Shown: in pieces, positions 1 through 7,350 of the stretch
How the letters are laid out: the number at the start of each line of letters is the position of its first letter
Numbering within the stretch: position 1 is the first letter of the stretch
Source: Alphaproteobacteria bacterium
GTDB lineage: Bacteria; Pseudomonadota; Alphaproteobacteria; Geminicoccales; Geminicoccaceae
DNA length: 57,371 nucleotides
Assembly (NCBI GenBank): GCA_027045875.1
Contig: JALUAG010000041.1
Span: forward strand, 1-57,371
Direction of reading: 5' to 3'
The notes under the pieces: generated by a model
Databases searched by the model: none
What the model was told of the DNA's origin: nothing
Seen by the model: only the letters and a program-made list of their open reading frames with translations
Program-made: the position numbers and the translations under genes

Positions 1-76
1 GTCAACCTCACCGCGCCGTTCCTGCTGGTGCGGGCGCCAGCGCCCGCACCAGCAGGAACGGCGCGGTGAGGTTGAC
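1..76. repeat. Perfect 36-bp inverted repeat at the left edge (probable foldback artefact)
   Basis: Bases 1-36 are the exact reverse complement of bases 41-76, separated by only four bases (ccag). The right arm is normal coding sequence of the SDR gene; the left arm is the same coding sequence turned around. A perfect arm of this length beginning at base 1 inside a coding region is typical of a chimeric foldback from amplification or of a mis-joined contig end, not of a biological hairpin. Confidence 0.85.
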
Positions 77-394
77 GGCGAGCACCCGCGCCCATTCCTT
101 GCCCGCGAGTTCCTCGAGGGGCTTTCGGATGTTGACGCCGGCGTTGTTGACAAGGGCCGCGAGCCGGCCCGTGCGGCGCCGCAGACGGTCGGCGAGGGCG
201 CCGATGGCGGCGGGATCGGCGAGATCCGCGATCTCGCCCTCGATGGTGCCGTCCGGAGCGAGTTCGGCGAGGGTGCGGGCGAGCATCTCCCGGTCGCGAT
301 CGACCGCGAAGACCCGGTAGCCCTCCACCAGCAGCCGGCGGGCGATGGCCCGGCCGATGCCCCTCGCCGCCCCGGTGACCAGCGCCCAGCGCAC
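38..394 (-). CDS. SDR family NAD(P)-dependent oxidoreductase, N-terminal part only
   Basis: Short-chain dehydrogenase/reductase, cut off at the window edge. The 119 visible residues start with the cofactor motif TGAARGIG (about residues 7-14) and include the LVNNAG motif that follows the fourth beta strand; the catalytic YxxxK lies in the missing part. The GTG start is preceded by GGAGG with a 10-base gap and begins 17 bp after the glycosyltransferase stop, so it is the last visible gene of the MarR-led operon. Everything left of base 38 belongs to the foldback and should not be translated. The substrate cannot be told from this fragment. Confidence 0.8.
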
Positions 395-411
395 CCGCCC
401 CGTTCCTCCGC

Positions 412-1605
412 TCAGTTGCCCGAGGGCCGTTCGGCGCGGCCGCCCAGAAGGGCCGCCCGTCGCCGCGGCCGGAACCCGCGCACCAGGCGATGGTTGAGCC
501 GCAGCACCCGGGCCAGGATCTCCTGGGCCGCCCGATCCAGCCTCCCCCGGGCGAGGGCGGGATTGAAGGGCAGCGGCGCGATGGTCACCACCGCCAGCTC
601 GTCCCCCCGGCGGCGGGCCTGGAAGGCGCGCCGGCGGGCCAGCAGCGCCCGCTCCCCGGAGAGCAGCAGACGCAGCGCGCGCAGATAGTGCGGCAGCCAG
701 CCCCGGGCGGCGGCACCCATGAGCTGCATGGCCTCGAACAGCAGGAAGCTCGGCAGATAGAGGAGGATGGTGCGCAGCCGGTAGAGCTTGATCAGGAGCT
801 GCCAGCGATTGAGGATGGTCTCCGTGATCCGGATCCCGGTGTAGTGGCCGGTGGCGCGGATCGACACCTCCAGGGTGCCTTCGCGATGGGTGCAGACCGC
901 CTCGGGCGCGACGTAGATGCGGTGCCCGAGCAGCCGCGCCCGCAGCCCGAACTCGTGATCCTCGAGATACAGGAACAGGGCGTCGTCGAACGGGGGTTCG
1001 GCGCCCCAGCGGCGGCGGTCGAACAGGAAGGCGGCGCTGACCATCGAGTCCACCGGGCGGGTCCCGGTCCGCAGCCGGGGGTGCGGACGCTCCTGGTGGA
1101 ACAGCATGTTCATGCCGAGGAGATGGGCGCCCACGCCGTCGAACTGGACACGGTCGCCGGGTTTGGCGTGGACGACCCGCGGCATCACGCAGACCGCGCG
1201 CGGATCGGCGTCCAGCACCCGCAACAGCGGCGGCAGGCAGTCGGGCGCCGGGGCGACGTCGTTGTCGAGGAAGAGGATGCGATCGAAGCGGGCGGCGGTG
1301 ACGCCGCTGTTGCGCGCCGCCCCCGGCCCGTCGTTGCATGCGCGGCGGATGATCCGCACCTCGGGAAAACGCGCCTCCACCAGGGCCGGCCCCTCGTCGG
1401 TGGAGGCATTGTCGACGAGGATCACCTCGGCCGGCGCGGGACGGAGCGCCCGCACCGCCGCGAGGGTGGCCGCGAGATAGCGGGCGCCGTTGTAGTTCAC
1501 GACGCAGACCGTGACCGGCAGACGGTCGGCCGCGGGCGTACCGCGGCCTTTCGGATTCTCCGCCCCGACGGTCGGCGTTCGCGCGTGCCGCGCTGCTGAA
1601 GGCAT
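412..1605 (-). CDS. Glycosyltransferase family 2
   Basis: A 397-residue GT2 (GT-A fold) enzyme expected to move a sugar from a nucleotide-sugar donor to a glycan or lipid acceptor on the cytoplasmic face of the membrane. The N-terminal half shows VCVVNYNG, the nucleotide-binding VDNASTD, and the metal-binding FLDND motif (DxD type). The acceptor region contains FLYLEDHEFGLR, an ED-type motif like those of rhamnosyltransferase-like GT2 proteins. A hydrophobic stretch near residues 275-300 may anchor it to the membrane. The ATG at 1605 lies 47 bp after the upstream hydrolase gene. Donor and acceptor are unknown; the neighbours suggest a surface glycan. Confidence 0.85.
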   Translation of the reverse strand: MPSAARHARTPTVGAENPKGRGTPAADRLPVTVCVVNYNGARYLAATLAAVRALRPAPAEVILVDNASTDEGPALVEARFPEVRIIRRACNDGPGAARNSGVTAARFDRILFLDNDVAPAPDCLPPLLRVLDADPRAVCVMPRVVHAKPGDRVQFDGVGAHLLGMNMLFHQERPHPRLRTGTRPVDSMVSAAFLFDRRRWGAEPPFDDALFLYLEDHEFGLRARLLGHRIYVAPEAVCTHREGTLEVSIRATGHYTGIRITETILNRWQLLIKLYRLRTILLYLPSFLLFEAMQLMGAAARGWLPHYLRALRLLLSGERALLARRRAFQARRRGDELAVVTIAPLPFNPALARGRLDRAAQEILARVLRLNHRLVRGFRPRRRAALLGGRAERPSGN

Positions 1606-1652
1606 GTTCCGGACCTCGACCCGTTCTTTCACCGACGCCGGCGACGGTGCTT

Positions 1653-3233
1653 CTATTCCGCGCCGCGGGCGGCCGCGGCCGGCGCCGGCGGTCCCGCGGT
1701 CTCCGCCTTGTGGCCGGAGAGGCCGGCCAGCAGGCCCCGGCCGGGCAGGCCGCCGGGCGGAGGCACGCCCAGCGTCTCGAGTACGGTGGGGGCGAGATCG
1801 ACGACGCGGCCGTCGGCGACCGCTCCCGCACCAGGACCCGCGAGCAGGTACCAGCCCCGCGGATGATGGTTGCCGGAACGGCCCGAGGGAAAGCGGTCGG
1901 GGGTCGGGAAGCGGATCTCGCCGAAGCGCGGCGAGACGAGCCCCGGGGAGCCGCGCACCGGATCGCCGATCCGGACCACCAGATCGGGCAGCCGATCCGT
2001 CCGTTCGCCGTCCGGGAACAGCGCCCGGCTGTGCACCACGCCGGCGCTCACCGGCCGCCCGCTCGCCATGTCCGCGAACCCCTCGAGGGCCTCGGCCAGC
2101 TCCGCGCACAAGGACTCGTATTCCCCGCCCGGCGCCACGATGCCGTCCCGTTCCCGACCGCGCAGGTTGACGCGCAGGAAGCCGTGCACGTCGAAGGGGA
2201 CGGTGAAGAGCCGGGTCGTGCGCCAGTCGTGCATGCGCTGCGACCAGAGGGGCACGAGCGCGCGGTTGACGGCCGCCGGCAGACGGGTGGTGACCTCGCG
2301 CACGAGGTTCCAGGGCAGCCGCTTCTTCAGCCGGTAGAGGAGCCCGCCGCCGCTTTCGGTCGCCCGTTCCCGGCCCTCGATGCGGGCCAGCAGGGCGTCC
2401 AGCATGTGCAGCCAGCCGTCGCTCGGCCCCATGCCGTGGGCGGAGAAGAGCAGGACCCGGTCGAAGCGGCCGCCGGCGGCATCGAGGACCCGCCCGAGGG
2501 CGGCATCGAGGGCGGCGTAGATCTCGTCGAGCGCGCCCTCGAGCGCCCGCCGGCGCTCGGCGGTGAGCGCCGATGCGTCGATCTGCGAGAGATCCCAGAG
2601 ATAGTGGCCGGCACGGTGGGCGCCACCGAACACCGCGAGGAAAAGGTCGAAGGGTCCCTCGCCCAGGGTCTCGCAGACGATGTCCGCGAACTGGCGCACC
2701 GAGGCCAGCGCCCGCCGGTGCAGGCTTTCGAGGGTGGCCGGGGTCTGCGGCCCGAACAGCTCCGGCCCCAGTGCGGGCCGGCCGTGACGGCGCAGCAGAC
2801 GGCGGCGCAGCCCGGCCGGACGGCTGCCGGCGAGGGCCTCGTCGTGGGTCTGCCAGCCGCTCAGGAAGACGCCCTCGAAACGCGCCGAAGGGGGCGGTGC
2901 GAAGGGGACGTCGAGAATACCGAGGCGTGCGCCCGCCTCCTCGAGCGCGGTCCAGAAGGGGCGGAGCGGCAGCCAGTCGGTGTCGCCGTATTCGAGGCGC
3001 ATCCGCTCCGCGCGCCACATCTTGGCCGAATGCCAGCCGTGAGCCCCCGCCTGCATGCCCGAGACGAGGGTCGGCCAGACCATGTTGACGAAGGCGTCGG
3101 GGCGGCTCTCGAGGAGGCCGCGGCGCGCGCCCTGCCGCAGCTCGGCGAGGCGCGGCATCCGCCCTTCGGCCACGAGGCGGTCGATGCGTTCGGGGTCGGT
3201 GGCGTCGAAACCGATCAGGAGGAGAGAGGACAT
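1653..3233 (-). CDS. Alkaline phosphatase superfamily hydrolase (type I phosphodiesterase-like)
   Basis: A 526-residue protein of the alkaline phosphatase/nucleotide pyrophosphatase superfamily, probably cleaving a phospho- or sulfo-ester. The first metal ligand is Asp10 (LLLIGFDAT), the likely nucleophile Thr55 (WPTLVSG), and ligand histidines sit in AHRAGHYLWD near residue 210. The usual SDHG motif reads SAHG at residues 264-267, so one expected metal-ligand aspartate is alanine. No signal peptide is seen, so it is probably cytoplasmic. Its start overlaps the end of the Gfo/Idh gene by 19 bp, implying coupled translation. Such proteins often sit in polysaccharide loci; the substrate is not known. 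Confidence 0.75.
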   Translation of the reverse strand: MSSLLLIGFDATDPERIDRLVAEGRMPRLAELRQGARRGLLESRPDAFVNMVWPTLVSGMQAGAHGWHSAKMWRAERMRLEYGDTDWLPLRPFWTALEEAGARLGILDVPFAPPPSARFEGVFLSGWQTHDEALAGSRPAGLRRRLLRRHGRPALGPELFGPQTPATLESLHRRALASVRQFADIVCETLGEGPFDLFLAVFGGAHRAGHYLWDLSQIDASALTAERRRALEGALDEIYAALDAALGRVLDAAGGRFDRVLLFSAHGMGPSDGWLHMLDALLARIEGRERATESGGGLLYRLKKRLPWNLVREVTTRLPAAVNRALVPLWSQRMHDWRTTRLFTVPFDVHGFLRVNLRGRERDGIVAPGGEYESLCAELAEALEGFADMASGRPVSAGVVHSRALFPDGERTDRLPDLVVRIGDPVRGSPGLVSPRFGEIRFPTPDRFPSGRSGNHHPRGWYLLAGPGAGAVADGRVVDLAPTVLETLGVPPPGGLPGRGLLAGLSGHKAETAGPPAPAAAARGAE

Positions 3234-4282
3234 GCGGCTTCCCTGCTGCTGGCGTCATCCCGATGCGCATCGCACCAGTCGCCGGCGGCGGCGAGACTGC
3301 GGCGCCAGGCCTCCACCGTCCGCACCGCAGCGACCGCCGCCCGGGCATCGGCGAGCTCCGGCCGCGGCCGGCCGGCGACCGCCTCGCGGAATCCGGCGAG
3401 CTGGGCGTCGAAGCTCCGCTGGGTGAGGTTGCGGGTGAGCCCCAGCCGCGCGCTGCCGAGATCCGCGAGCCGGCGCAGGCGGTCGCGAAGGCCGGTGCCG
3501 GCCGTCCAGCCGCCCCGGTGGAAGGTCCAGGGGGTGGCAACCAGAATCCCCCTCGGATCCTGGACGATCACATGCTCCTCCAGCCGGCGGCCGTAGCCCA
3601 CGGTACAGTAGGCGCGGCTGCCGTCGGCGAGGCGGAACTCGGCCGCGAGCTCCGGCCCGCCGCCCGGAAAGCGCAGGGGCTTCGCGCGGACCGCCACCAC
3701 CGGCGATCCCGCGAGCCAGGCGGCGAGATCGGCGAGATGGGTGCCGAGATCGAACAGCAGCTCGCGGGCCACCGCCCGCTCGTCGCCGCTGGCGCGCCCC
3801 CAGCGGCCGCCCGGAGTGCGCAGCCGCAGGCGGAGCCGGCGCGGCCCGGAACCGCCCTCGCCCAGCGCCGCCGCGAGGGCGCGGAGGCTCGGCCGCAGGC
3901 GCCGGTTGTAGCCGACCTGCAGCCACAGCCCGCGGGCACGGGCCGCGGCGGCCAGCCGCTCGGCCGCCGCCACCTCCGTGGCGAGGGGCTTTTCGACCAG
4001 CAGGTGGAGACCGCGGGCGAGCGCCTGGTCGATCACCGGCGCGTGGGCGTCGGGCGGGGTGAGCACGAGGGCGGCCGCCGCCGGCACCGCCGTGAGGAGC
4101 TCCTCCGCCTCGGCGAAGGCCGGCACGCCGCCCAGGGCGTCGGCGGCGGCCCGGGCGGCCCCCGCGTCGCGATCGGCCACCCCCGCCACCTCGATCCCTT
4201 CCGCGTGCCGGAGCGCCGGCAGATGGAAGCGCCGGAAGACCCGGCCGCAGCCGACCACCAGGAGACGCAGGGGCCCGCTCAC
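3215..4282 (-). CDS. Gfo/Idh/MocA family oxidoreductase
   Basis: A 355-residue NAD(P)-dependent oxidoreductase, usually acting on a sugar or cyclitol. The N-terminal Rossmann fold opens with LLVVGCGRVFRRFHLPAL, the variant GxGxxxxxxH dinucleotide site, and the family's EKPLAT motif (catalytic Lys) follows near residue 95. The DLGTHLADLAAWL segment holds the usual C-domain aspartate and histidine. Start choice: GTG at 4282 forms a GTGA overlap with the stop of the marR gene, so the two are co-translated. That ties the enzyme to marR regulation. Its partners (GT2, phosphatase-like hydrolase, SDR) suggest sugar modification for a surface glycan. Confidence 0.82.
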   Translation of the reverse strand: MSGPLRLLVVGCGRVFRRFHLPALRHAEGIEVAGVADRDAGAARAAADALGGVPAFAEAEELLTAVPAAAALVLTPPDAHAPVIDQALARGLHLLVEKPLATEVAAAERLAAAARARGLWLQVGYNRRLRPSLRALAAALGEGGSGPRRLRLRLRTPGGRWGRASGDERAVARELLFDLGTHLADLAAWLAGSPVVAVRAKPLRFPGGGPELAAEFRLADGSRAYCTVGYGRRLEEHVIVQDPRGILVATPWTFHRGGWTAGTGLRDRLRRLADLGSARLGLTRNLTQRSFDAQLAGFREAVAGRPRPELADARAAVAAVRTVEAWRRSLAAAGDWCDAHRDDASSREAACPLSS

Positions 4283-4785
4283 GGCTCGGCTCCGAGCTCC
4301 AGCACCCGCCGGTCGAGCCGTTCGAGGAAGCCGAACAGGCGACGGCGCTCCTCGGCGTGGAAGCCCGCCAGCAGCCGCGCCTCGAAGGCGAGTGCCAGGG
4401 CCGCCACCCGCCGGTACACCTCCTCGCCGCGGGCGGTGAGGCTGAGGCGCGCCACCCGCTGGTCCACCGGATCGCGCCGCCGTTCGACGAAGCCCTTGTG
4501 CAGCAGCGCCGCCACCGCCCGGCTGACCCGCACCTTGTCCATGCTCGTGCGCTCGGCCACCTCGCCCGCCGACAGGGCCGCCTCGCGTCCCAGCACCGCC
4601 ATCGCCCGCCATTCCGAGACCCCGATGCCGTAGCGGCTCTCGTATTCGCGGGCCATGAGGCGGCTCACGCGGTTGGTGAGCACCGACAGGCGATAGGGCA
4701 GAAAGCGCTCCAGCTCGAGGTCCGGCGCGGTCTCGCTCTCCCTGCATTCCCCGTCCGCTGCGGGTTTACCTTGACCTTGTTTCAT
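4279..4785 (-). CDS. MarR family transcriptional regulator
   Basis: A 168-residue winged-helix dimer of the MarR type. The DNA-binding region spans about residues 55-115 (LSAGEVAERTSMDKVRVSRA as recognition part, DPVDQRVARLSLT as wing), flanked by helices for dimerisation. It diverges from homogentisate dioxygenase with 72 bp between starts, so it is probably a repressor of that gene relieved by an aromatic ligand such as homogentisate. Its ATG lies inside the palindromic operator, which implies autoregulation and a very short or leaderless mRNA; only a weak AGGA sits 13 bases upstream. It also heads the downstream oxidoreductase operon through a GTGA overlap. Confidence 0.85.
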   Translation of the reverse strand: MKQGQGKPAADGECRESETAPDLELERFLPYRLSVLTNRVSRLMAREYESRYGIGVSEWRAMAVLGREAALSAGEVAERTSMDKVRVSRAVAALLHKGFVERRRDPVDQRVARLSLTARGEEVYRRVAALALAFEARLLAGFHAEERRRLFGFLERLDRRVLELGAEP

Positions 4786-4800
4786 GTGAAACTAAGTTTC
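4771..4800 (+). promoter_or_regulatory. hmgA promoter with embedded MarR-type operator
   Basis: GTTTCA-tg-TGAAAC (4779-4792) is a perfect inverted repeat, and GAAAC-taa-GTTTC (4788-4800) overlaps it as a second one. For the plus strand, TTGACC (4771-4776) and TAAGTT (4793-4798) form a -35/-10 pair with a 16-base spacer that the first palindrome fills exactly. The palindrome also contains the marR start codon (4785-4783). This is the expected place for a MarR repressor that shuts off both directions. That the local MarR protein binds here is inference. Confidence 0.65.
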
Positions 4801-4857
4801 CTGCGTTTTTGACGCGAACGTCCGGCTCCGGGCCAGATACCAACCGAGGAGGCGACC

Positions 4858-5994
4858 ATGCGCAGGTACATCTACTTTCCGCGCATCGAGGGGCAGGCAT
4901 CCCGCCAGGCGCACGCCGGATTCGACCGAAGCCTATACGAACGGGAGATGGGAAAGGAGGGCTTCTTCGGTCCCGCCACCCACATGTACCACACCCATCC
5001 CCCCACCGGCTGGATCGACTGGGAGGGACCGCTCCGTCCCCGGGCCTTCAATCTCAACCACATCCGGCCGACCCACGCCTCTCCCTGGGACGCCACCACC
5101 TTCCTCCACAACGCCCACTGCAAGATGCGCTTCTGGCGGGCGCCCGAGAAGATGGACCATCTGGCCCGTAACGGAGACGGCGACGAGCTGCTTTTCGTCC
5201 ATCGCGGCCGCGGCGACCTGTTCTGCGACTACGGCCGTCTCCCCGTGGAGCAGAGCGACTACGTGATCCTGCCGCGCAGCACCATGTGGCGGATCGAGGC
5301 CGCGGAACCCATCACCGCGCTGCTGATCGAGGCCACCGGCTCCACCTACATGCTGCCGGACAAGGGCATCGTCGGCCAGCACGCCATCTTCGATCCGGCG
5401 GTGCTCGAGACCCCGCGCATCGACGAGGCCTTCCGCGCCCAGTACGAGGACCGCGGGCCGGACGGGACCTGGAAGGTGCGCATCAAGCGCCAGGACCGCA
5501 TCTCGACGGTCACGTATCCCTTCAACCCCCTCGACGCCGTGGGCTGGAAGGGCGATCTCGCGCCGGTCAAGCTCAACGTGCGGGACATCCGGCCGCTGAT
5601 GAGCCACCGCTACCACCTGCCGCCCTCGGCGCACATCACCTGGGTCGCCAACCGCTTCGTGATCTGCACCTTCTGCCCGCGCCCCTTCGAGACCGACCCC
5701 GACGCCCTCAAGGTGCCCTTCTACCACAACAACGACGACTACGACGAAGTCATCTTCTACCACGCCGGCGACTTCTTCTCGCGCGACAACATCGAGCCGG
5801 GCATGGTGACCTTCCATCCCTGCGGCTTCACCCACGGCCCGCATCCGAAGGCGCTGAGCCGCGCCTGGGAGCAGCCCAAGCCGATGACCGACGAATATGC
5901 GGTGATGGTCGACACCCGCGACCCGCTGGAGGTCGGCGAGCTGCCCGAGGGGGTGGAACTCGAGGGCTACAAGGACAGCTGGAAGGGCGCCTGA
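4858..5994 (+). CDS. hmgA: Homogentisate 1,2-dioxygenase
   Basis: Opens the ring of homogentisate to maleylacetoacetate in tyrosine/phenylalanine breakdown, using non-haem Fe(II) in a cupin fold. At 378 residues it belongs to the shorter bacterial branch rather than the 430-440-residue one. Likely iron ligands are His290 (FYHNND), Asp296 or Glu297 (YDEVIF) and His326 (THGPHP), matching His335/Glu341/His371 of the human enzyme in order. A strong GAGGAGG precedes the ATG. The fumarylacetoacetate hydrolase gene follows after 5 bp and the MarR gene diverges, which supports the assignment. A gene for maleylacetoacetate isomerase is not present nearby. Confidence 0.85.
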   Translation: MRRYIYFPRIEGQASRQAHAGFDRSLYEREMGKEGFFGPATHMYHTHPPTGWIDWEGPLRPRAFNLNHIRPTHASPWDATTFLHNAHCKMRFWRAPEKMDHLARNGDGDELLFVHRGRGDLFCDYGRLPVEQSDYVILPRSTMWRIEAAEPITALLIEATGSTYMLPDKGIVGQHAIFDPAVLETPRIDEAFRAQYEDRGPDGTWKVRIKRQDRISTVTYPFNPLDAVGWKGDLAPVKLNVRDIRPLMSHRYHLPPSAHITWVANRFVICTFCPRPFETDPDALKVPFYHNNDDYDEVIFYHAGDFFSRDNIEPGMVTFHPCGFTHGPHPKALSRAWEQPKPMTDEYAVMVDTRDPLEVGELPEGVELEGYKDSWKGA

Positions 5995-5999
5995 GGGCG

Positions 6000-7028
6000 A
6001 TGAAGCTCGCGAGCCTCGCACGGGGAGGCCGGGACGGCAATCTGGTCCTGGTCTCCCGCGACCTTTCCCGTGCCGCGGCGGTGCCCGACATCGCCGCCAC
6101 CCTGCAGGACGCCCTCGACGACTGGGCGAGCGTCGAACCGCGGCTCCGGGAGGCGGCCGCCCGTCTCGAGGAGGGCACGCTGCCGGACGCCTTTCCCTTC
6201 GACCCGGCGGCCTGCGCGAGCCCCCTGCCGCGCGCCTACCAGTGGGCGGACGGCTCCGCCTACGTCAATCACGTGGCGCTGGTGCGCAAGGCGCGGGGGG
6301 CGGAGATGCCGCCCTCCTTCTGGACCGATCCGCTCATGTACCAGGGGGGCTCCGACAGCTTCCTCGGTCCCCGCGAACCCATACGCCTCACCAGCGAGGA
6401 ATGGGGCATCGACTTCGAGGCCGAGATCGCCGTGGTGACCGACGACGTGCCGATGGGGATCGCCGAGGAGGCGGCCCTCTCGCACATCAAGCTCGTGATG
6501 CTGGTCAACGACGTGAGCCTCAGGAACCTCGTGCCGGGCGAGCTCGCCAAGGGCTTCGGCTTCTTCCAGAGCAAGCCCTCCTCGGCCTTCTCGCCGGTGG
6601 CGGTGACCCCGGACGAGCTGGGCACCGCCTGGCGCGAGGGCAAACTGCATCGGCCGCTCCGTTCCTGGCTCAACGGCGCCCTCTTCGGCGAACCGGACGC
6701 CGGCACCGACATGACCTTCGGCTTTCCGCGCCTCATCGCCCATGCGGCACGGACGCGCCCCCTCGGCGCCGGCACCATCATCGGCTCCGGCACGGTCTCC
6801 AACCGCGATCCCGACGGCGGTCCGGGCCGGCCGGTGGCGGAGGGCGGCCGCGGCTACTCCTGCATCGCCGAGCAGCGCACCGTCGAGACCATCCTCTACG
6901 GGGCGCCGCGCACCCCCTTCATGCGCTTCGGCGATCGGGTGCGGATCGAGATGCCGGATGCGGAGGGGAACAGCATCTTCGGCGCCATCGACCAGACGGT
7001 GGAGCGCTACGCGCCGCCGGCCGGCTGA
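6000..7028 (+). CDS. fahA: Fumarylacetoacetate hydrolase family protein
   Basis: A 342-residue FAH-fold enzyme that would split fumarylacetoacetate into fumarate and acetoacetate, the last step of homogentisate degradation. Metal-binding acids are visible: Glu140 and Glu142 in DFEAEIAVV and Asp171 in NDVSLRN, in the order seen in the family. The C-terminal GYSCIAEQR segment is also typical of true FAH. The ATG at 6000 is 5 bp after the hmgA stop, so both are made from the hmgA promoter. Other FAH-family reactions are possible in principle, but the position next to hmgA argues strongly for this one. Confidence 0.85.
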   Translation: MKLASLARGGRDGNLVLVSRDLSRAAAVPDIAATLQDALDDWASVEPRLREAAARLEEGTLPDAFPFDPAACASPLPRAYQWADGSAYVNHVALVRKARGAEMPPSFWTDPLMYQGGSDSFLGPREPIRLTSEEWGIDFEAEIAVVTDDVPMGIAEEAALSHIKLVMLVNDVSLRNLVPGELAKGFGFFQSKPSSAFSPVAVTPDELGTAWREGKLHRPLRSWLNGALFGEPDAGTDMTFGFPRLIAHAARTRPLGAGTIIGSGTVSNRDPDGGPGRPVAEGGRGYSCIAEQRTVETILYGAPRTPFMRFGDRVRIEMPDAEGNSIFGAIDQTVERYAPPAG

Positions 7029-7052
7029 CGGGGGGCGGCGCCCTTCAGCCGG
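7021..7052. terminator. Inverted repeat between convergent stops, possible bidirectional terminator
   Basis: CCGGCTGA (7021-7028) and TCAGCCGG (7045-7052) can pair across a 16-base GC-rich loop. Each arm contains the stop codon of one of the two convergent genes. There is no T-tract, so at best this is a weak or Rho-assisted termination site. Confidence 0.3.
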
Positions 7053-7350
7053 ACCCCTCGCCGGGCGGCTCCACCGCGGCGCCGCTGACCGCGGCGGCGG
7101 CGAGCGCGCCGACGCCCCGCGCCTCGTCCAGCCACAGCACGCTGCCGTCGGCTTGGAGCACGCCCACGCGCCCGCCGGCCTCGTCCTCCACCATCACGAG
7201 GGCGAAGCAGCCGGTCCGGTCGATCAGGGTCCGCGTCGTCCAGCCCTTGCGTCGCAGCGCCCGGCGGTACTTCTTCTCCCGCCGGCGCAGCTCCTGCACC
7301 TCGCCGTAGGTCACGCGACGCATGCGGATGCGCACACCGCTCCCGCTCAT
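7045..7350 (-). CDS. Small basic hypothetical protein, last gene of the DUF2589 operon
   Basis: A 101-residue protein not recognised. The first 45 residues are strongly basic (RREKKYRRALRRKG) and probably helical; the rest looks like short beta strands (CFALVMVEDE, GRVGVLQADGSVLWLDEA) with an Ala/Gly-rich tail. No signal peptide or membrane segment. Its ATG overlaps the stop of the preceding gene as ATGA, so it is translationally coupled to the DUF2589-like genes and likely works with them. Codon use matches the neighbours. A nucleic-acid- or membrane-surface-binding role for the basic helix is only a guess. Confidence 0.65.
   Translation of the reverse strand: MSGSGVRIRMRRVTYGEVQELRRREKKYRRALRRKGWTTRTLIDRTGCFALVMVEDEAGGRVGVLQADGSVLWLDEARGVGALAAAAVSGAAVEPPGEGSG

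Noticed and set aside
1-37. Continuation of the SDR reading frame to a stop at bases 10-8
   Set aside because: It is read from the inverted copy created by the foldback; the true gene runs off the contig.
412-3540. Very long frames overlapping the GT2, phosphatase-like and other real genes
   Set aside because: They are by-products of high GC content; their products are Arg/Pro/Ala-rich and lack motifs, whereas the overlapping frames match known families.
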